DNA from: Nitrosomonas sp.
GTDB lineage: Bacteria; Pseudomonadota; Gammaproteobacteria; Burkholderiales; Nitrosomonadaceae
Length of the DNA: 52,683 bases
Assembly: GCA_028577615.1 (NCBI GenBank)
Contig: JAJSDU010000020.1
Location: 1-52,683, forward strand
Direction of reading: 5' to 3'
Shown here: piece after piece, positions 27,815 to 40,274 of the stretch
How positions within the stretch are numbered: the first letter of the stretch is position 1
Layout: each line of letters opens with the position of its first letter
Made by a program: the position numbers and the translations under genes
The notes under the pieces: generated by a model
What the model saw: only the letters and a program-made list of their open reading frames with translations
The model's database searches: none
Told to the model about the DNA's origin: nothing

Positions 27815-28399
27815 CTATTTATCCCTGGACAGCCGCTGCAACGCCTGACGTATGCCTTCTGCAACCGTTGTCTCCGCCGGTATCTGCTGCACAGCCCAAT
27901 CAGCCTCGCGCTCATTATAGCCCAAAGACAGCAGTGCATTGAAAATGTCGTTTGTCTGATGTAATGCGCCTGGCACTTGAATCGCATCGAGTTTCTCTGT
28001 CTTGAGCTTGTCGCGCAATTCAAGCAAAAGCCGCTCGGCTGTTTTTTTGCCAATTCCCGGAATTTTGACCAGCCGCGAACTGTCATGCGCGCTGACAGCC
28101 TGATGCAGTTCGGCGACATTCATGCCGGACAGTAACGCCAGTGCCGTTCTTGAACCGACACCGGTTATTTTGATGAGCTGCCGGAACGTCTGGCGCTCCG
28201 GTTCGGTGGCAAATCCGAACAGAAGATGCGCATCCTCGCGTATAAGCAAATGCGTATGCAGCGTTGTCTGCTCGCCCACGGCGGGCAGGACAAAAAAGGT
28301 GCTCATGGGCACGTCGATTTCATAAGCGATACCTTTGACATCCAGCAACACCTGCGGCGGCTGCTTTTCGAGAAGGGTACCGCTCAGTCGTCCGATCAC
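27815..28399 (-). CDS. ruvA: RuvA Holliday junction binding subunit
   Basis: A 194-residue protein starting at GTG 28397-28399 with the family N-terminus (M)[11 protein letters not shown]. The GTG overlaps the ruvC stop as GTGA, which strongly supports this start over a longer reading. Domain I is the OB-fold ([19 protein letters not shown]). Domain II has two helix-hairpin-helix motifs, [18 protein letters not shown] and [19 protein letters not shown]. Domain III, the flexible RuvB-binding end, contains [24 protein letters not shown]. RuvA tetramers hold the four-way junction flat and recruit RuvB. Confidence 0.97.
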   Translation of the reverse strand: MIGRLSGTLLEKQPPQVLLDVKGIAYEIDVPMSTFFVLPAVGEQTTLHTHLLIREDAHLLFGFATEPERQTFRQLIKITGVGSRTALALLSGMNVAELHQAVSAHDSSRLVKIPGIGKKTAERLLLELRDKLKTEKLDAIQVPGALHQTNDIFNALLSLGYNEREADWAVQQIPAETTVAEGIRQALQRLSRDK

Positions 28400-28914
28400 A
28401 CCAGCCGTCCCCGTTTCATGCGCATGTTCATTCTGCCGATTTCGACCAATCCCGATCCGCTGTGCGCATGGCATATCGCGCAGGCCAGCGCATCCGCAGC
28501 GTCCGTGCCAGGCTTGCTCGCCAGGTTTAGTAGCCGTATCACCATTGCCTGCACCTGACTTTTATGCGCATGCCCATTGCCAACCACGGCCTGCTTGATC
28601 TGTAGCGCAGTATATTCGGTCACCTCAAGATCACCAAGCACTGCGGCGCAAATGGCGGCGCCTCTTGCCTGTCCCAGCAGCAGGGTCGATTTTGGGTTAA
28701 CATTGAAGAAAACCTGCTCGATAGCAACCTGATCAGGGCGATAGCGCAGAATGATTTCACGCAAGCTATCCATGATCAATTTCAAACGGGAGGGCAGAGA
28801 ACCTTCGGCTGTTCTGACACAGCCACTGCCAACATAAGCCAATTGATGGGCATGGTGATCAATGACACCAAATCCGGTGATACGCAAACCGGGATCTATG
28901 CCGAGTATCCGAAT
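28396..28914 (-). CDS. ruvC: RuvC Holliday junction resolvase, probable ATT start codon
   Basis: A 172-residue RNase H-fold endonuclease that nicks Holliday junctions symmetrically. The essential first aspartate lies in [18 protein letters not shown]. The first standard-type start in this frame is TTG 28885-28887, the leucine after DPG, which would delete that aspartate. Upstream of it there is no ATG, GTG or TTG in frame. The codon at the right place for a family-length protein is ATT 28912-28914, preceded by AAAGGTGA, a plausible ribosome site. Other catalytic residues are in IEQVFFN and the final [12 protein letters not shown] block. It sits 17 bases after yebC and overlaps ruvA by four bases. 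Confidence 0.94.
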   Translation of the reverse strand: MRILGIDPGLRITGFGVIDHHAHQLAYVGSGCVRTAEGSLPSRLKLIMDSLREIILRYRPDQVAIEQVFFNVNPKSTLLLGQARGAAICAAVLGDLEVTEYTALQIKQAVVGNGHAHKSQVQAMVIRLLNLASKPGTDAADALACAICHAHSGSGLVEIGRMNMRMKRGRLV

Positions 28915-28931
28915 AAAATCACCTTTTAAAT

Positions 28932-29657
28932 TTATTCTTCAAGTACTGCGGTGGTATAAACGGCCTGCACATCATCGAGACTCTCCAGTGCGTCCAGCAG
29001 TTTCTGCATTTTGATTGCGTCATCGCCAGCTAAAACCGTTTCATTGGCCGGTTTCATGGTCACTTCGGCGATTTCGGCGATGAATCCCGCTTTTTCCAAA
29101 GCTTCCTTCGCGGTTACGAATTCATACGGCGCGGTGATGACTTCTATACTCCCGTCCGCGTGGGTAATAACATCCTCGGCGCCCGCTTCCAAGGCGGCAT
29201 CTATGAGTTTTTCCTCGCTGGTACCCGGTGCAAAAAGAAATTGCCCACAATGCTTGAACAAAAAGGCGACTGATCCGTCGGTTCCCAGATTACCACCATA
29301 TTTGGTGAAGGCATGCCGCACATCGGACACTGTTCGCACGCGGTTATCAGTCATGCAATCAACCATGACTGCCGCACCCGAAACACCATAGCCTTCGTAA
29401 CGAATTTCTTCATAATTCACGCCGTCAAGATCACCACTGCCACGTTTGATGGCGCGTTCCACATTATCTTTCGGCATGTTGTGGCTATACGCCTTGTCCA
29501 TTGCCAATCGTAAGCGAGGGTTACTGTCCGGCTCAGCGCCACCCAGACGGGCTGCTACGGTAATTTCCTTGATAAGCCGGGTAAAAATCTTGCCACGCTT
29601 GGCATCCTGCGCCGCTTTTTTATGCTTGATATTAGCCCATTTACTATGACCAGCCAT
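28932..29657 (-). CDS. yebC: YebC/TACO1-family protein
   Basis: A 241-residue cytoplasmic protein beginning with the signature [22 protein letters not shown] cut here to [14 protein letters not shown]. Further family blocks are [64 protein letters not shown] and the C-terminal [20 protein letters not shown]. The family has been described both as DNA-binding transcription regulators and, in recent work, as ribosome-associated factors that relieve stalling at proline stretches. Its place directly upstream of ruvC is a widely conserved arrangement. Length and sequence are ordinary. Confidence 0.96.
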   Translation of the reverse strand: MAGHSKWANIKHKKAAQDAKRGKIFTRLIKEITVAARLGGAEPDSNPRLRLAMDKAYSHNMPKDNVERAIKRGSGDLDGVNYEEIRYEGYGVSGAAVMVDCMTDNRVRTVSDVRHAFTKYGGNLGTDGSVAFLFKHCGQFLFAPGTSEEKLIDAALEAGAEDVITHADGSIEVITAPYEFVTAKEALEKAGFIAEIAEVTMKPANETVLAGDDAIKMQKLLDALESLDDVQAVYTTAVLEE

Positions 29658-29787
29658 GGATATCTTTCTCTTTGATGTGGAATAACTTATCTTACCACTG
29701 CATCAGTCCGGGATAAAGTAGTCGTCCAGTGCTCCAGCGGGACAGTCTGCCGATCAGCGCTAAAATGGAAAAACTCTAAGATATTCA

Positions 29788-31635
29788 TCATTCCACTGTT
29801 ACCGCTTTGGCGAGGTTACGCGGTTTATCCACATCAGTGCCCTTTACCAGCGCTACATGATAGGCCAGTAATTGCAGTGGAATCGTATGCAGAATCGGGC
29901 TCAGAATGCCTGCATGTTCTGCAAGCCTTATGACGTGAATCTGATCGCTTTCTTCGATCTGCGTATCGGCATCCGCAAACACATACAACTCTCCGCCGCG
30001 CGCATGTACTTCCTGCAAATTTGATTTCAGTTTACTCAGCAACTGATCATTCGGTGCTATGGCGACCACGGGCATTTCTTTGTCTACCAGCGCCAGCGGT
30101 CCGTGCTTCAATTCACCTGATGCGTAAGCCTCGGCATGAATATATGAAATCTCCTTAAGTTTCAATGCGCCTTCCATGGCTATCGGGTAATGCACGCCGC
30201 GTCCGAGAAATAACGCATGCCGCTTTTCCGAAAATCGTTGCGACCATTCCTGCACTTCCGGTTCTATCTGCAAGGTTGATTGCAACGCTGCGGGCAAATG
30301 GCGCAGCGCCGCGATCACAGATGCTTCCTTCTCAGGGGGCAATTTATTTCGCATTTTCGCCAGCACAGTGGTCAGCAAGAGTAATGACGCCAGTTGCGTG
30401 GTGAATGCCTTTGTTGAAGCCACGCCGATTTCAGGCCCGGCGCGAGTCAGAAAACGCAGATCGGTCTGCCTGATCAGTGCGCTTTCAGCCACATTACAGA
30501 TCGCCAGATTATGCAGATGGCCAAGCGTTTTCGCATAGCTCATGGCTGCCAGGGTATCCGCTGTTTCACCAGATTGCGATATACCCACCACAAGTGTATG
30601 CGCATCGGCTATCGGGTTGCGGTAACGATATTCACTGGCTATTTCTACAGTACAGGGTAATCCTGCTATGGTTTCGAGCCAGTAGCGGGCCACCAGTCCG
30701 GCATGGTAGCTGGTGCCACAGGCCAATATTAACAAGCCTTTAGTTTGCGAAAAAATCTTCTCTGCAGCGCTGCCAAATAATCCAGGTGAAATAGCTTGCG
30801 CATTGAGCACCATTTCCAGCGTGTTGGCCACTGCGCCGGGTTGCTCAAAAATTTCCTTTTGCATGAAATGGTCATACGGCCCTAAATCAATTGCATCGCT
30901 GGTCAAATCACTTTGATGCACAGGGCGATTAATCTCCGGACCGAGAATTCCATTTTTACACTCATAAACAGCGTAGTGGTCTTTGTAGAGTTCAGCGATA
31001 TCGCCATCCTCCAGATATACCATGTTTCGCGTCGTTTTCAATAAGGCTGAAGCATCAGATGCAGCGTAATTGCCATCTTCTCCCAGTCCGAGCAGCAGCG
31101 GTGCGCCGTTACGGGCAACGACAATTCGTTCCGGATGGCTCTCTTCTATTACTGCTATAGCATAGGCGCCCTGCAATTCCGAAATTGACTGACTCACCGC
31201 TTTCAGCAAGCTGTCTGATTTTCTTAAATTAAATGCGATCAAATGTGCGATAACTTCGGTATCCGTATCAGAGTCAAATTGAAAACCTTCATTCTGCAAA
31301 CGCTTTCGCATGATTTCATGATTCTCGATAATACCGTTATGAACCACGGCAATTTTCGATTCTCTGCTGGAAAGATGTGGATGAGCGTTACGTTCTGAAG
31401 GCTCTCCATGCGTGGCCCACCGTGTATGCGCAATACCTGCAAACCCATTGGTTTTCTGTTCGGCAACTTTTTTTTCCAGCTCCGCCACACGACCGGCTGT
31501 GCGGAGTCTTTGCAGTCCGTTACTGGTAATCACCAAACCTGCGGAATCATAGCCTCGATATTCCAGGCTGAATAATCCATCCAGCAGAACCGGAACTATA
31601 TTTTTTTCAGCAATTGCGCCCACAATACCGCACAT
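29788..31635 (-). CDS. glmS: GlmS glutamine-fructose-6-phosphate aminotransferase
   Basis: A 615-residue enzyme that makes glucosamine-6-phosphate from fructose-6-phosphate and glutamine, the first step to UDP-GlcNAc for peptidoglycan and LPS. The N-terminal nucleophile cysteine is in MCGIVGAIAE, and the glutaminase domain contains GIAHTRWATHGEPSERNAHPH and VVHNGIIENH. Two SIS sugar-isomerase domains follow, with LACGTSYHAGLVARYW, ISQSGETADTL, TRAGPEIGVASTKAFTTQ and the C-terminal DVDKPRNLAKAVTVE. It lies 42 bases after glmU in the same orientation, so precursor synthesis and activation are co-expressed. I saw no glmS ribozyme, which is mainly a feature of Gram-positives. Confidence 0.97.
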   Translation of the reverse strand: MCGIVGAIAEKNIVPVLLDGLFSLEYRGYDSAGLVITSNGLQRLRTAGRVAELEKKVAEQKTNGFAGIAHTRWATHGEPSERNAHPHLSSRESKIAVVHNGIIENHEIMRKRLQNEGFQFDSDTDTEVIAHLIAFNLRKSDSLLKAVSQSISELQGAYAIAVIEESHPERIVVARNGAPLLLGLGEDGNYAASDASALLKTTRNMVYLEDGDIAELYKDHYAVYECKNGILGPEINRPVHQSDLTSDAIDLGPYDHFMQKEIFEQPGAVANTLEMVLNAQAISPGLFGSAAEKIFSQTKGLLILACGTSYHAGLVARYWLETIAGLPCTVEIASEYRYRNPIADAHTLVVGISQSGETADTLAAMSYAKTLGHLHNLAICNVAESALIRQTDLRFLTRAGPEIGVASTKAFTTQLASLLLLTTVLAKMRNKLPPEKEASVIAALRHLPAALQSTLQIEPEVQEWSQRFSEKRHALFLGRGVHYPIAMEGALKLKEISYIHAEAYASGELKHGPLALVDKEMPVVAIAPNDQLLSKLKSNLQEVHARGGELYVFADADTQIEESDQIHVIRLAEHAGILSPILHTIPLQLLAYHVALVKGTDVDKPRNLAKAVTVE

Positions 31636-31677
31636 TTCAAGCTCCTCTCACCCGTGTATAACCTGAATCCTGATTTC

Positions 31678-33051
31678 TCATTTATGCTTTGACGGCCGTT
31701 TCCATCCTGTCAATGTCACTTGCCTAGTCCTTGATAAGGTCAATTCATTTTCCGGCGTATCCTTGGTAATTGTTGAGCCAGCGCCGATAGTTGTCCCCCG
31801 GGAAATTTTTACCGGTGCAACCAGCTGTGTATCTGAACCGATAAATACATCATCTTCAATAATGGTCTGATGTTTGTACGCACCATCGTAATTACAGGTA
31901 ATCGTACCTGCTCCAACGTTGACATTGCTTCCCATAACTGTATCGCCGATATAACTCAAATGATTAACCTTGCTGCCTTCAGCTATAACACTTTGCTTGA
32001 TTTCCACGAAGTTTCCAATGTGCACATTGTCATTAAGATTCGTGTCAGGACGTATTCTTGAATAAGGACCGATTCTGCAGTTCGTACCTATTGCTGAGTT
32101 TTCAATATGCGAGAAAGGATGAATAGTCGTGCCATCCGCGACCGTGACATTCTTTAATACACAGTTTGCCTTTATTTTTACCCTGTTACCCAGTTTTACA
32201 TGGCCTTCAAACAGACAATTGACATCAATCTCCACGTCATTGCCGCATTCCAGCCGCCCACGAATGTCAATGCGCGATGGATCATATAACGTCACACCGT
32301 CTTCCAGTAATCTGCCCGCGTTTTCTTTCTGATAAATGCGCTCTAGTTCTGCCATTTGGGCGCGGCTATTCACGCCTAGGATTTCCCAGTTATGATCCGG
32401 TTGCGCAGATAGAATCGGAACATTTTCATCGACAGCCATTTTAATCAGATCGGTCAGGTAGTACTCTTTTTGCGCATTATCATTTTTGAGTTTTGGCAAC
32501 CATGCATGTAATTTTCGATTAGGAATGTACATTATTCCCGTATTGATCTCATTAACTGACCGTTGTGTTTCAGTGGCATCCTTCTGCTCAACTATACATG
32601 CTATCGCACGCGTGTCCTCATTCCTGATAATTCTCCCGTAGCCGTAGGGATTTTCAAGTTCGGTTGTGAGTATCGCGCACTTTTCTTCCGAGCCTTCCTG
32701 AACGAGTTTGCTGAGTGTCCCCGTACGTACTAATGGAACATCACCATACAAAACCAGAGTCGCGCCGTCTTCATCAAGTTCCGGCAAGGCTTGCAATAGC
32801 GCATGACCAGTACCAAGCTGGGGTTCCTGTTTAATCCAAATAAGATCATTTGTACAAAAGCGTTCGATGACCTGCTCGCCGCCGTGACCTATCACCACAC
32901 AAATCCGATAAGGCTGCAGCGCCCTCGCCGATTCTAATACATGCGAAAGCATCGGTCTTCCGGCCAATTCATGCAGTACTTTCGGCAATGAAGACTTCAT
33001 GCGCTTACCAATTCCAGCTGCCAGTATCACTATATGTAGTTTCGATCCCAT
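31678..33051 (-). CDS. glmU: GlmU bifunctional UDP-GlcNAc pyrophosphorylase/GlcN-1-P acetyltransferase
   Basis: A 457-residue two-domain enzyme. The N-terminal uridyltransferase (about 1-230) has the nucleotide-binding motif LAAGIGKRMKSSLPKVLHELAGRPML, then EQPLGTGHA-like QEPQLGTGHALLQALP and YGDVPLV. The C-terminal left-handed beta-helix acetyltransferase (about 250-457) shows hexapeptide repeats, GPYSRIRPDTNL, GNFVEIKQS, KVNHLSYIGDT and GAGTITCNYDG. It acetylates glucosamine-1-phosphate and then couples it to UTP, giving UDP-GlcNAc. It is the first gene of the glmU-glmS pair and is separated from atpC by the atp terminator. Confidence 0.97.
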   Translation of the reverse strand: MGSKLHIVILAAGIGKRMKSSLPKVLHELAGRPMLSHVLESARALQPYRICVVIGHGGEQVIERFCTNDLIWIKQEPQLGTGHALLQALPELDEDGATLVLYGDVPLVRTGTLSKLVQEGSEEKCAILTTELENPYGYGRIIRNEDTRAIACIVEQKDATETQRSVNEINTGIMYIPNRKLHAWLPKLKNDNAQKEYYLTDLIKMAVDENVPILSAQPDHNWEILGVNSRAQMAELERIYQKENAGRLLEDGVTLYDPSRIDIRGRLECGNDVEIDVNCLFEGHVKLGNRVKIKANCVLKNVTVADGTTIHPFSHIENSAIGTNCRIGPYSRIRPDTNLNDNVHIGNFVEIKQSVIAEGSKVNHLSYIGDTVMGSNVNVGAGTITCNYDGAYKHQTIIEDDVFIGSDTQLVAPVKISRGTTIGAGSTITKDTPENELTLSRTRQVTLTGWKRPSKHK

Positions 33052-33152
33052 TTGCGTGATTCAGTAGGTAAAATCAATATTCTATAGCTTTCCTGAATTA
33101 ATCTGAAATCGATGTGATAACAAAAATCAGGGTATTTCTCAATCGTTTCTTA

Positions 33153-33187
33153 TAAAAAAAAAGGCGACTTTGATTGTCGCCTTTTTT
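33153..33187 (-). terminator. intrinsic terminator of the atp operon
   Basis: Read on the minus strand, GGCGAC, a 7-base loop and GTCGCC form a stem (33163-33181) followed by a run of about nine T residues. It lies 20 bases beyond the atpC stop. A-rich sequence on the other side lets it act in both directions, but no plus-strand gene needs it. Confidence 0.9.
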
Positions 33188-33206
33188 AATTTACTTTGAC
33201 AGTGTA

Positions 33207-33629
33207 CTAATGTCTCCGTCTTCTCAATTTTTCAATAGCTGCCAACTGAGAAACAGCTTCCATCAATTCAGCCTGTGCTTTTGCGTAATCCAATTCTGAA
33301 GCTTTGTCCTTCATGGCCTCTTCGGCTGCGCGTTTTGCTTCTATGGCCTTTGCTTCATCCAAGTCATGACTCCGTATTGCAGTGTCTGCAAGAATCGTCA
33401 CAACATCAGGCTGTACTTCAAGCATGCCGCCTGAAACATAAACCAGTTCTTCTTCTTTTAATTGCGCTTTTATACGCACCATGCCGGATTTTATTCGGGT
33501 TAGCAAAGGTGTATGGCGTGGATAAATACCCAACTCCCCCATTTGCGCAGGTGCGACCAGAAATTCAACTGGCCCTGAGTATATCGACTCCTCTGCACTG
33601 ACGATATCGAGATGAAAAATGGTACCCAT
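33207..33629 (-). CDS. atpC: ATP synthase F1 subunit epsilon
   Basis: A 140-residue subunit of the central stalk. The N-terminal beta-sandwich has [45 protein letters not shown] and [24 protein letters not shown]. The C-terminal two-helix domain (from about residue 90, with [16 protein letters not shown] and the final AIEKLRRRR) can inhibit ATP hydrolysis by inserting into the catalytic head. It is the last gene of the operon, 15 bases after atpD, followed by the intrinsic terminator. Confidence 0.96.
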   Translation of the reverse strand: MGTIFHLDIVSAEESIYSGPVEFLVAPAQMGELGIYPRHTPLLTRIKSGMVRIKAQLKEEELVYVSGGMLEVQPDVVTILADTAIRSHDLDEAKAIEAKRAAEEAMKDKASELDYAKAQAELMEAVSQLAAIEKLRRRRH

Positions 33630-33644
33630 TAATTTTGATCCGTT

Positions 33645-35928
<2,284 letters not shown>

Positions 35929-35931
35929 AGC

Positions 35932-37473
35932 CTAGTATGTTCCGTTCTTTTTAAATTCTTCAATTGCAGCTTTGAGGCTTTTCTCTGTTTCCGCATCCAG
36001 ATCTTTTGTGCTTTCTATTTTATCCAGAATTGCGCCGTGCTGTCCGCGAATATAACTCTTTAAAGCTGCCTCAAAGGCCAGCGCTCGATTTACTTCAACA
36101 TCGTCATAATAACCATTATTAATCGCAAACAACGTCAACGCCATCTCGGAGACACTTAATGTTGCGTATTGCGGTTGCTTCATCAATTCTGTCGCCATTT
36201 TCCCGCGATCAAGCTGTTTTCTCGTCGCATCGTCCAGATCTGATGCAAATTGTGCAAACGCAGCCAGTTCACGATATTGAGCCAGTGCTAAACGAATACC
36301 ACCACCCAGTTTCTTGATAACCTTTGTCTGTGCAGCGCCACCAACACGGGAAACTGATACACCCGCATTGATCGCCGGGCGTATACCCGCGTTAAATAAA
36401 TCCGTCTCCAGGAAAATCTGTCCATCCGTGATCGAAATCACATTAGTTGGTACAAATGCCGTCACGTCTCCAGCTTGTGTTTCAATGATCGGCAACGCGG
36501 TCAGCGAACCCGTTTTACCCTTCACAGCGCCATTTGTATTTTTTTCCACATACTCTGCATTAACACGAGCGGCACGTTCCAATAAACGTGAATGCAGATA
36601 AAATACGTCTCCAGGATACGCCTCACGCCCCGGCGGTCTTCTTAAAAGAAGTGAAATTTGCCGATAGGCCCAAGCCTGTTTCGTCAAATCATCATAAACA
36701 ATCAGTGCATCCTGTCCTTTATCGCGAAAATATTCACCCATTGTACATCCGGAATAAGGTGCGATAAATTGCATCGCCGCAGACTCAGATGCAGTCGCTG
36801 CAACAACAATGGTATATTCCATTGCGCCAAATTCTTCCAGCTTACGCACAACGTTTGCAATTGATGAGGCTTTCTGACCAATTGCCACATAGATGCATAG
36901 CATGTTCTGCCCTTTTTGATTGATGATCGCATCAACCGCAACGGCGGTTTTTCCGGTCTGCCGGTCGCCAATAATCAGTTCGCGCTGCCCCCTGCCCACC
37001 GGCACCATTGAATCGACTGACTTCAGACCTGTTTGCACTGGCTGGTCTACTGATTTACGCCAGACAACCCCCGGAGCAATTTTCTCGATGGGTTCAGATC
37101 TATCAGCCGTGACAGGTCCCTTTCCGTCTATAGGTTGGCCTAGCGCGTTAACAACGCGCCCGAGCAATCCCTCTCCTACCGGCACCTCCAGAATTCTTCC
37201 GGTACACTTTACCGTATCCCCTTCGGAAATGTGTTCGTAGGACCCCATAATAACAGCGCCCACCGAATCTCTTTCCAGATTGAGCGCGAGTCCGAATGTA
37301 TTGCCCGGAAACTCAAGCATCTCGCCCTGCATCACATCAGACAAACCATGTATGCGTACAATACCGTCTGTAACTGATACGATAGTCCCCTGCGTACGAA
37401 CCTCTGCTGTATCAGCAAGTCCTTCTATCCTGTTTTTAATCAGTTCGCTGATTTCGGATGGATTTAACTGCAT
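35932..37473 (-). CDS. atpA: ATP synthase F1 subunit alpha
   Basis: A 513-residue non-catalytic nucleotide-binding subunit. The Walker A motif [15 protein letters not shown], the region [47 protein letters not shown], and the arginine finger in VSRVGGAAQ are all present, as is the N-terminal [11 protein letters not shown] segment that contacts delta. It alternates with beta in the head and contributes the arginine finger to the catalytic sites. Spacing to atpH is 12 bases and to atpG 3 bases. Confidence 0.97.
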   Translation of the reverse strand: MQLNPSEISELIKNRIEGLADTAEVRTQGTIVSVTDGIVRIHGLSDVMQGEMLEFPGNTFGLALNLERDSVGAVIMGSYEHISEGDTVKCTGRILEVPVGEGLLGRVVNALGQPIDGKGPVTADRSEPIEKIAPGVVWRKSVDQPVQTGLKSVDSMVPVGRGQRELIIGDRQTGKTAVAVDAIINQKGQNMLCIYVAIGQKASSIANVVRKLEEFGAMEYTIVVAATASESAAMQFIAPYSGCTMGEYFRDKGQDALIVYDDLTKQAWAYRQISLLLRRPPGREAYPGDVFYLHSRLLERAARVNAEYVEKNTNGAVKGKTGSLTALPIIETQAGDVTAFVPTNVISITDGQIFLETDLFNAGIRPAINAGVSVSRVGGAAQTKVIKKLGGGIRLALAQYRELAAFAQFASDLDDATRKQLDRGKMATELMKQPQYATLSVSEMALTLFAINNGYYDDVEVNRALAFEAALKSYIRGQHGAILDKIESTKDLDAETEKSLKAAIEEFKKNGTY

Positions 37474-37485
37474 TTCATTTAACTC

Positions 37486-38022
37486 CTAGCTTTTAAGGGC
37501 ATTTGCCATCGCTTCAAGCTTACCACGTACAGAAGCGTCGAATATTTCATCTCCGATCTCGACTATAACGCCGCCGATTAATCCGGAATCTATTTGAACT
37601 TTAGCTTCAACTCTACGCTTGAATTTTTGCTCTAATGCGCCGATCATTTTTTTTAGCTGATTACTGCTTATTTCAAAGGCAGACACAATATTTGCTTCGA
37701 GAACGCCATCATGTTGAGCTTTTAGTTGCTCAAATAAATATCGAATTTGCGGCAACAAACCTACACGGCCGTTTTCTGCAAGTATGCGCAAAAACTTGCG
37801 CCCATCTTCATTGAATTGTTTTTTGCCAATCTCGAGTAGCAATTCGCTTAACTGCTGCGAGGTTACTATCGGATTACCTATCAGCGCTTTAACATTTTCG
37901 TTATCTGTTATATCTGTTGCATCGCGCAACATCTCAGACCATTCAACCAATGCATTTTTAGCTACCGCCAGCCTGTATACTGCATCAGCATAGGGCCTTG
38001 CTACTGTAACTGCTTCAGCCAT
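37486..38022 (-). CDS. atpH: ATP synthase F1 subunit delta
   Basis: A 178-residue peripheral stalk subunit. The N-terminal six-helix domain begins with [25 protein letters not shown]. The C-terminal part contains [44 protein letters not shown], the conserved signature with GLIGG and D-S-V-R-G-L. It links the b-subunit stator to the top of the F1 head. Its start overlaps the end of atpF by eight bases, so the two are coupled. Confidence 0.96.
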   Translation of the reverse strand: MAEAVTVARPYADAVYRLAVAKNALVEWSEMLRDATDITDNENVKALIGNPIVTSQQLSELLLEIGKKQFNEDGRKFLRILAENGRVGLLPQIRYLFEQLKAQHDGVLEANIVSAFEISSNQLKKMIGALEQKFKRRVEAKVQIDSGLIGGVIVEIGDEIFDASVRGKLEAMANALKS

Positions 38023-38494
38023 TACTCAGATCTTCCTCAATTGACGCCAACATATCCGCATGCACTTTTGCGTCCACTTCTCTACGAAGTATTTTCTCAG
38101 CCCCTGCCACTGCTAATTTTGCAGCATGTTGCCGCAACGCTTCTTTTGCACTGAAGATTTCATGATTGATCTCGGCTTTCGCTCCAGAAATGATGCGATC
38201 ACCTTCTTCCTTAGCTGTACGTTTAGCCTCTTCTACAATTTCCGAGGCACGTTTCTCTGCCTGGAGAATTACATCAGATGCCCGTTGCTTTGCTTCTTTC
38301 AAGATATCTGCGGCGCGCTGACTTGCCAAGTCCAATTCATGTCGACCACGCTCACCCGCCGCCAAACCATCAGCGATTGTTTTCTGACGCTCCTCGATAG
38401 CACGCAGCAATGGTGGCCAGACAAACTTAACGGTAAACCAGATAAACGTTGAAAATGCTAATGCCTGAGAAATTAATGTAAAATTTATATTCAT
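38015..38494 (-). CDS. atpF: ATP synthase Fo subunit b
   Basis: A 159-residue stator subunit with one N-terminal membrane helix (about 3-25: [25 protein letters not shown]) and a long charged coiled coil, with the typical [24 protein letters not shown] 38492-38494 gives the standard MNINFTLI N-terminus; a TTG two codons earlier is less likely. Two copies form the peripheral stalk that holds the F1 head against rotation. Only a single b gene is present (no b'). Confidence 0.96.
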   Translation of the reverse strand: MNINFTLISQALAFSTFIWFTVKFVWPPLLRAIEERQKTIADGLAAGERGRHELDLASQRAADILKEAKQRASDVILQAEKRASEIVEEAKRTAKEEGDRIISGAKAEINHEIFSAKEALRQHAAKLAVAGAEKILRREVDAKVHADMLASIEEDLSNG

Positions 38495-38525
38495 AACCAA
38501 CCCATATTGGTTCTTAGATTTTGTT

Positions 38526-38810
<285 letters not shown>

Positions 38811-38848
38811 TTAGTTAAGATTAATGACTTGTTGTAACAAAAAACAAA

Positions 38849-39658
38849 TTAATGTGACTCATGCGCCATTGATATATACACGACAGCCAGCATCATAAAT
38901 ATGAATGCCTGCAAAGTCACGATCAATATATGAAATATTGCCCAACCAGCACCGAGTATTGCACCAAAAAACACACCCGCCACGCCTGTTGCAGCCCACA
39001 TGCCTATTAGCAGGAATATAATTTCACCTGCATAAATATTACCAAACAAACGCAGTGAATGAGAAAGCGGCTTTGAAACATATTCAATGAAATTGAATAA
39101 CAGATTCAATACCCACAACAACGGATTTTTGCCAAATGGAGTGCAGAACAACTCGTGCATCCATCCACCCAGCCCTTTAACTTTCACGCTAAAGAAAATC
39201 ATCAGGAACCAGATTGTTAATGCCAATGCAAAAGTGGTATTGACATCAGTTGTCGGAACTATCTTCCAGTAGTGCAGGCCAAAGACGTTTTCCGTGACCC
39301 AGGCTGTAATATCAATGGGCATAATATCCATGGTATTCATTAACAACACCCAGACAAATATTGTCAACGCCGTCGGCGCAACAAACACATGCCGATTACC
39401 GTGAAATGTATTTTTTACTTCATTATCGATGAATTCAATCATTAATTCGACGAAGGCCTGACGCCTGCTTGGAACACCCGAAGTCGCTCTGCGCACCACT
39501 AACCACACACAGCCCATTCCGATAATTCCCAAAATTATTGACGTCACCAGCGTATCCAGATGCAATGTCCAGAACGCGCCTTCTCTGACCTGTACGGTCA
39601 TGTGCGTCAAATGATGATCGATATATTTAGTTGGGGTAAGCTCTGTATCCGCTGCCAT
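38849..39658 (-). CDS. atpB: ATP synthase Fo subunit a
   Basis: A 269-residue membrane subunit with five or six helices. The essential arginine that faces the c-ring is in [16 protein letters not shown], and the C-terminal helix ends with [21 protein letters not shown], the standard end for proteobacteria. The half-channel residues around helix 5 and 6 ([15 protein letters not shown]) are present. It forms the proton path with the c-ring. It follows atpI by 50 bases. Confidence 0.96.
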   Translation of the reverse strand: MAADTELTPTKYIDHHLTHMTVQVREGAFWTLHLDTLVTSIILGIIGMGCVWLVVRRATSGVPSRRQAFVELMIEFIDNEVKNTFHGNRHVFVAPTALTIFVWVLLMNTMDIMPIDITAWVTENVFGLHYWKIVPTTDVNTTFALALTIWFLMIFFSVKVKGLGGWMHELFCTPFGKNPLLWVLNLLFNFIEYVSKPLSHSLRLFGNIYAGEIIFLLIGMWAATGVAGVFFGAILGAGWAIFHILIVTLQAFIFMMLAVVYISMAHESH

Positions 39659-39708
39659 CGCTGCCTACTTATCTATAAGATATATTATTTATATTTATCT
39701 GATTAACA

Positions 39709-40092
39709 CTAATTCTTGTTTATTTTTTCTGACACAAACAATGCCATGCTATGCATGATGACCGTCAAAATAAACATTCCTATGAATGCGAAAGCATTGA
39801 CGTCTTCATACACCTTAAATACCAGCCAGAGCAAAAGAACAATCAGCGTAATTTTCACTGCCTCGGCTCTCAATGCAGTTCTGATTGTCCCGCCAGCCGT
39901 AAATCCTTGATGACGAGAAACAATCACCGCAAATACCGCCGAAGAGATTACGCTTACCATTCCTCCCAGCAATGCTGATACAGCAACCTCAGCACTGCAG
40001 CACGCTGTCAATCCAATCGTAATGATTACTGTACTCAATAGCTGCCAGCACAGAACCGTCTGTAATGGCTTAACTGTTATCCAAGACGACAT
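39709..40092 (-). CDS. atpI: ATP synthase accessory subunit I
   Basis: A 127-residue protein with four hydrophobic helices, typical of the AtpI family that precedes atpB in many operons. Family-like segments are SALLGGMVSVISSAVFAVIV, TIRTALRAEAVKITLIVLLLWLVFKVY and the end FILTVIMHSMALFVSEK. AtpI helps assemble the c-ring and is not part of the mature enzyme core. It is the first gene of the operon, with a well-formed promoter about 50 bases upstream of the start codon. Confidence 0.9.
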   Translation of the reverse strand: MSSWITVKPLQTVLCWQLLSTVIITIGLTACCSAEVAVSALLGGMVSVISSAVFAVIVSRHQGFTAGGTIRTALRAEAVKITLIVLLLWLVFKVYEDVNAFAFIGMFILTVIMHSMALFVSEKINKN

Positions 40093-40143
40093 CGGCTTTA
40101 TCCTGGAACAAAAACGACCTTCTCTACGCCATGAAAAGGCGGA

Positions 40144-40172
40144 ATTCTAAACTGATATCTATGACCAGTCAA
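40144..40172 (-). promoter_or_regulatory. sigma70-type promoter of the atp operon
   Basis: On the minus strand, TTGACT (40167-40172) and TAGAAT (40144-40149) are separated by exactly 17 bases. Both are within two bases of the consensus and lie 52 to 80 bases upstream of the atpI start codon. No other element in the 182-base spacer is as good. Transcription start would be near 40137. Confidence 0.7.
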
Positions 40173-40274
40173 TGCAAACATTAGTATCCCGTCATTAGCA
40201 TGGCTATTTATTTTGCTTTGATATTAAAATCATACCGGAACTCAATGCGATTTCTTATGCTTTTGAACGAAGCT

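Noticed and set aside
31000-31700. glmS ribozyme upstream of glmS
   Set aside because: The glmU-glmS spacer is only 42 bases, too short for the ribozyme, which is also typical of Gram-positive bacteria.
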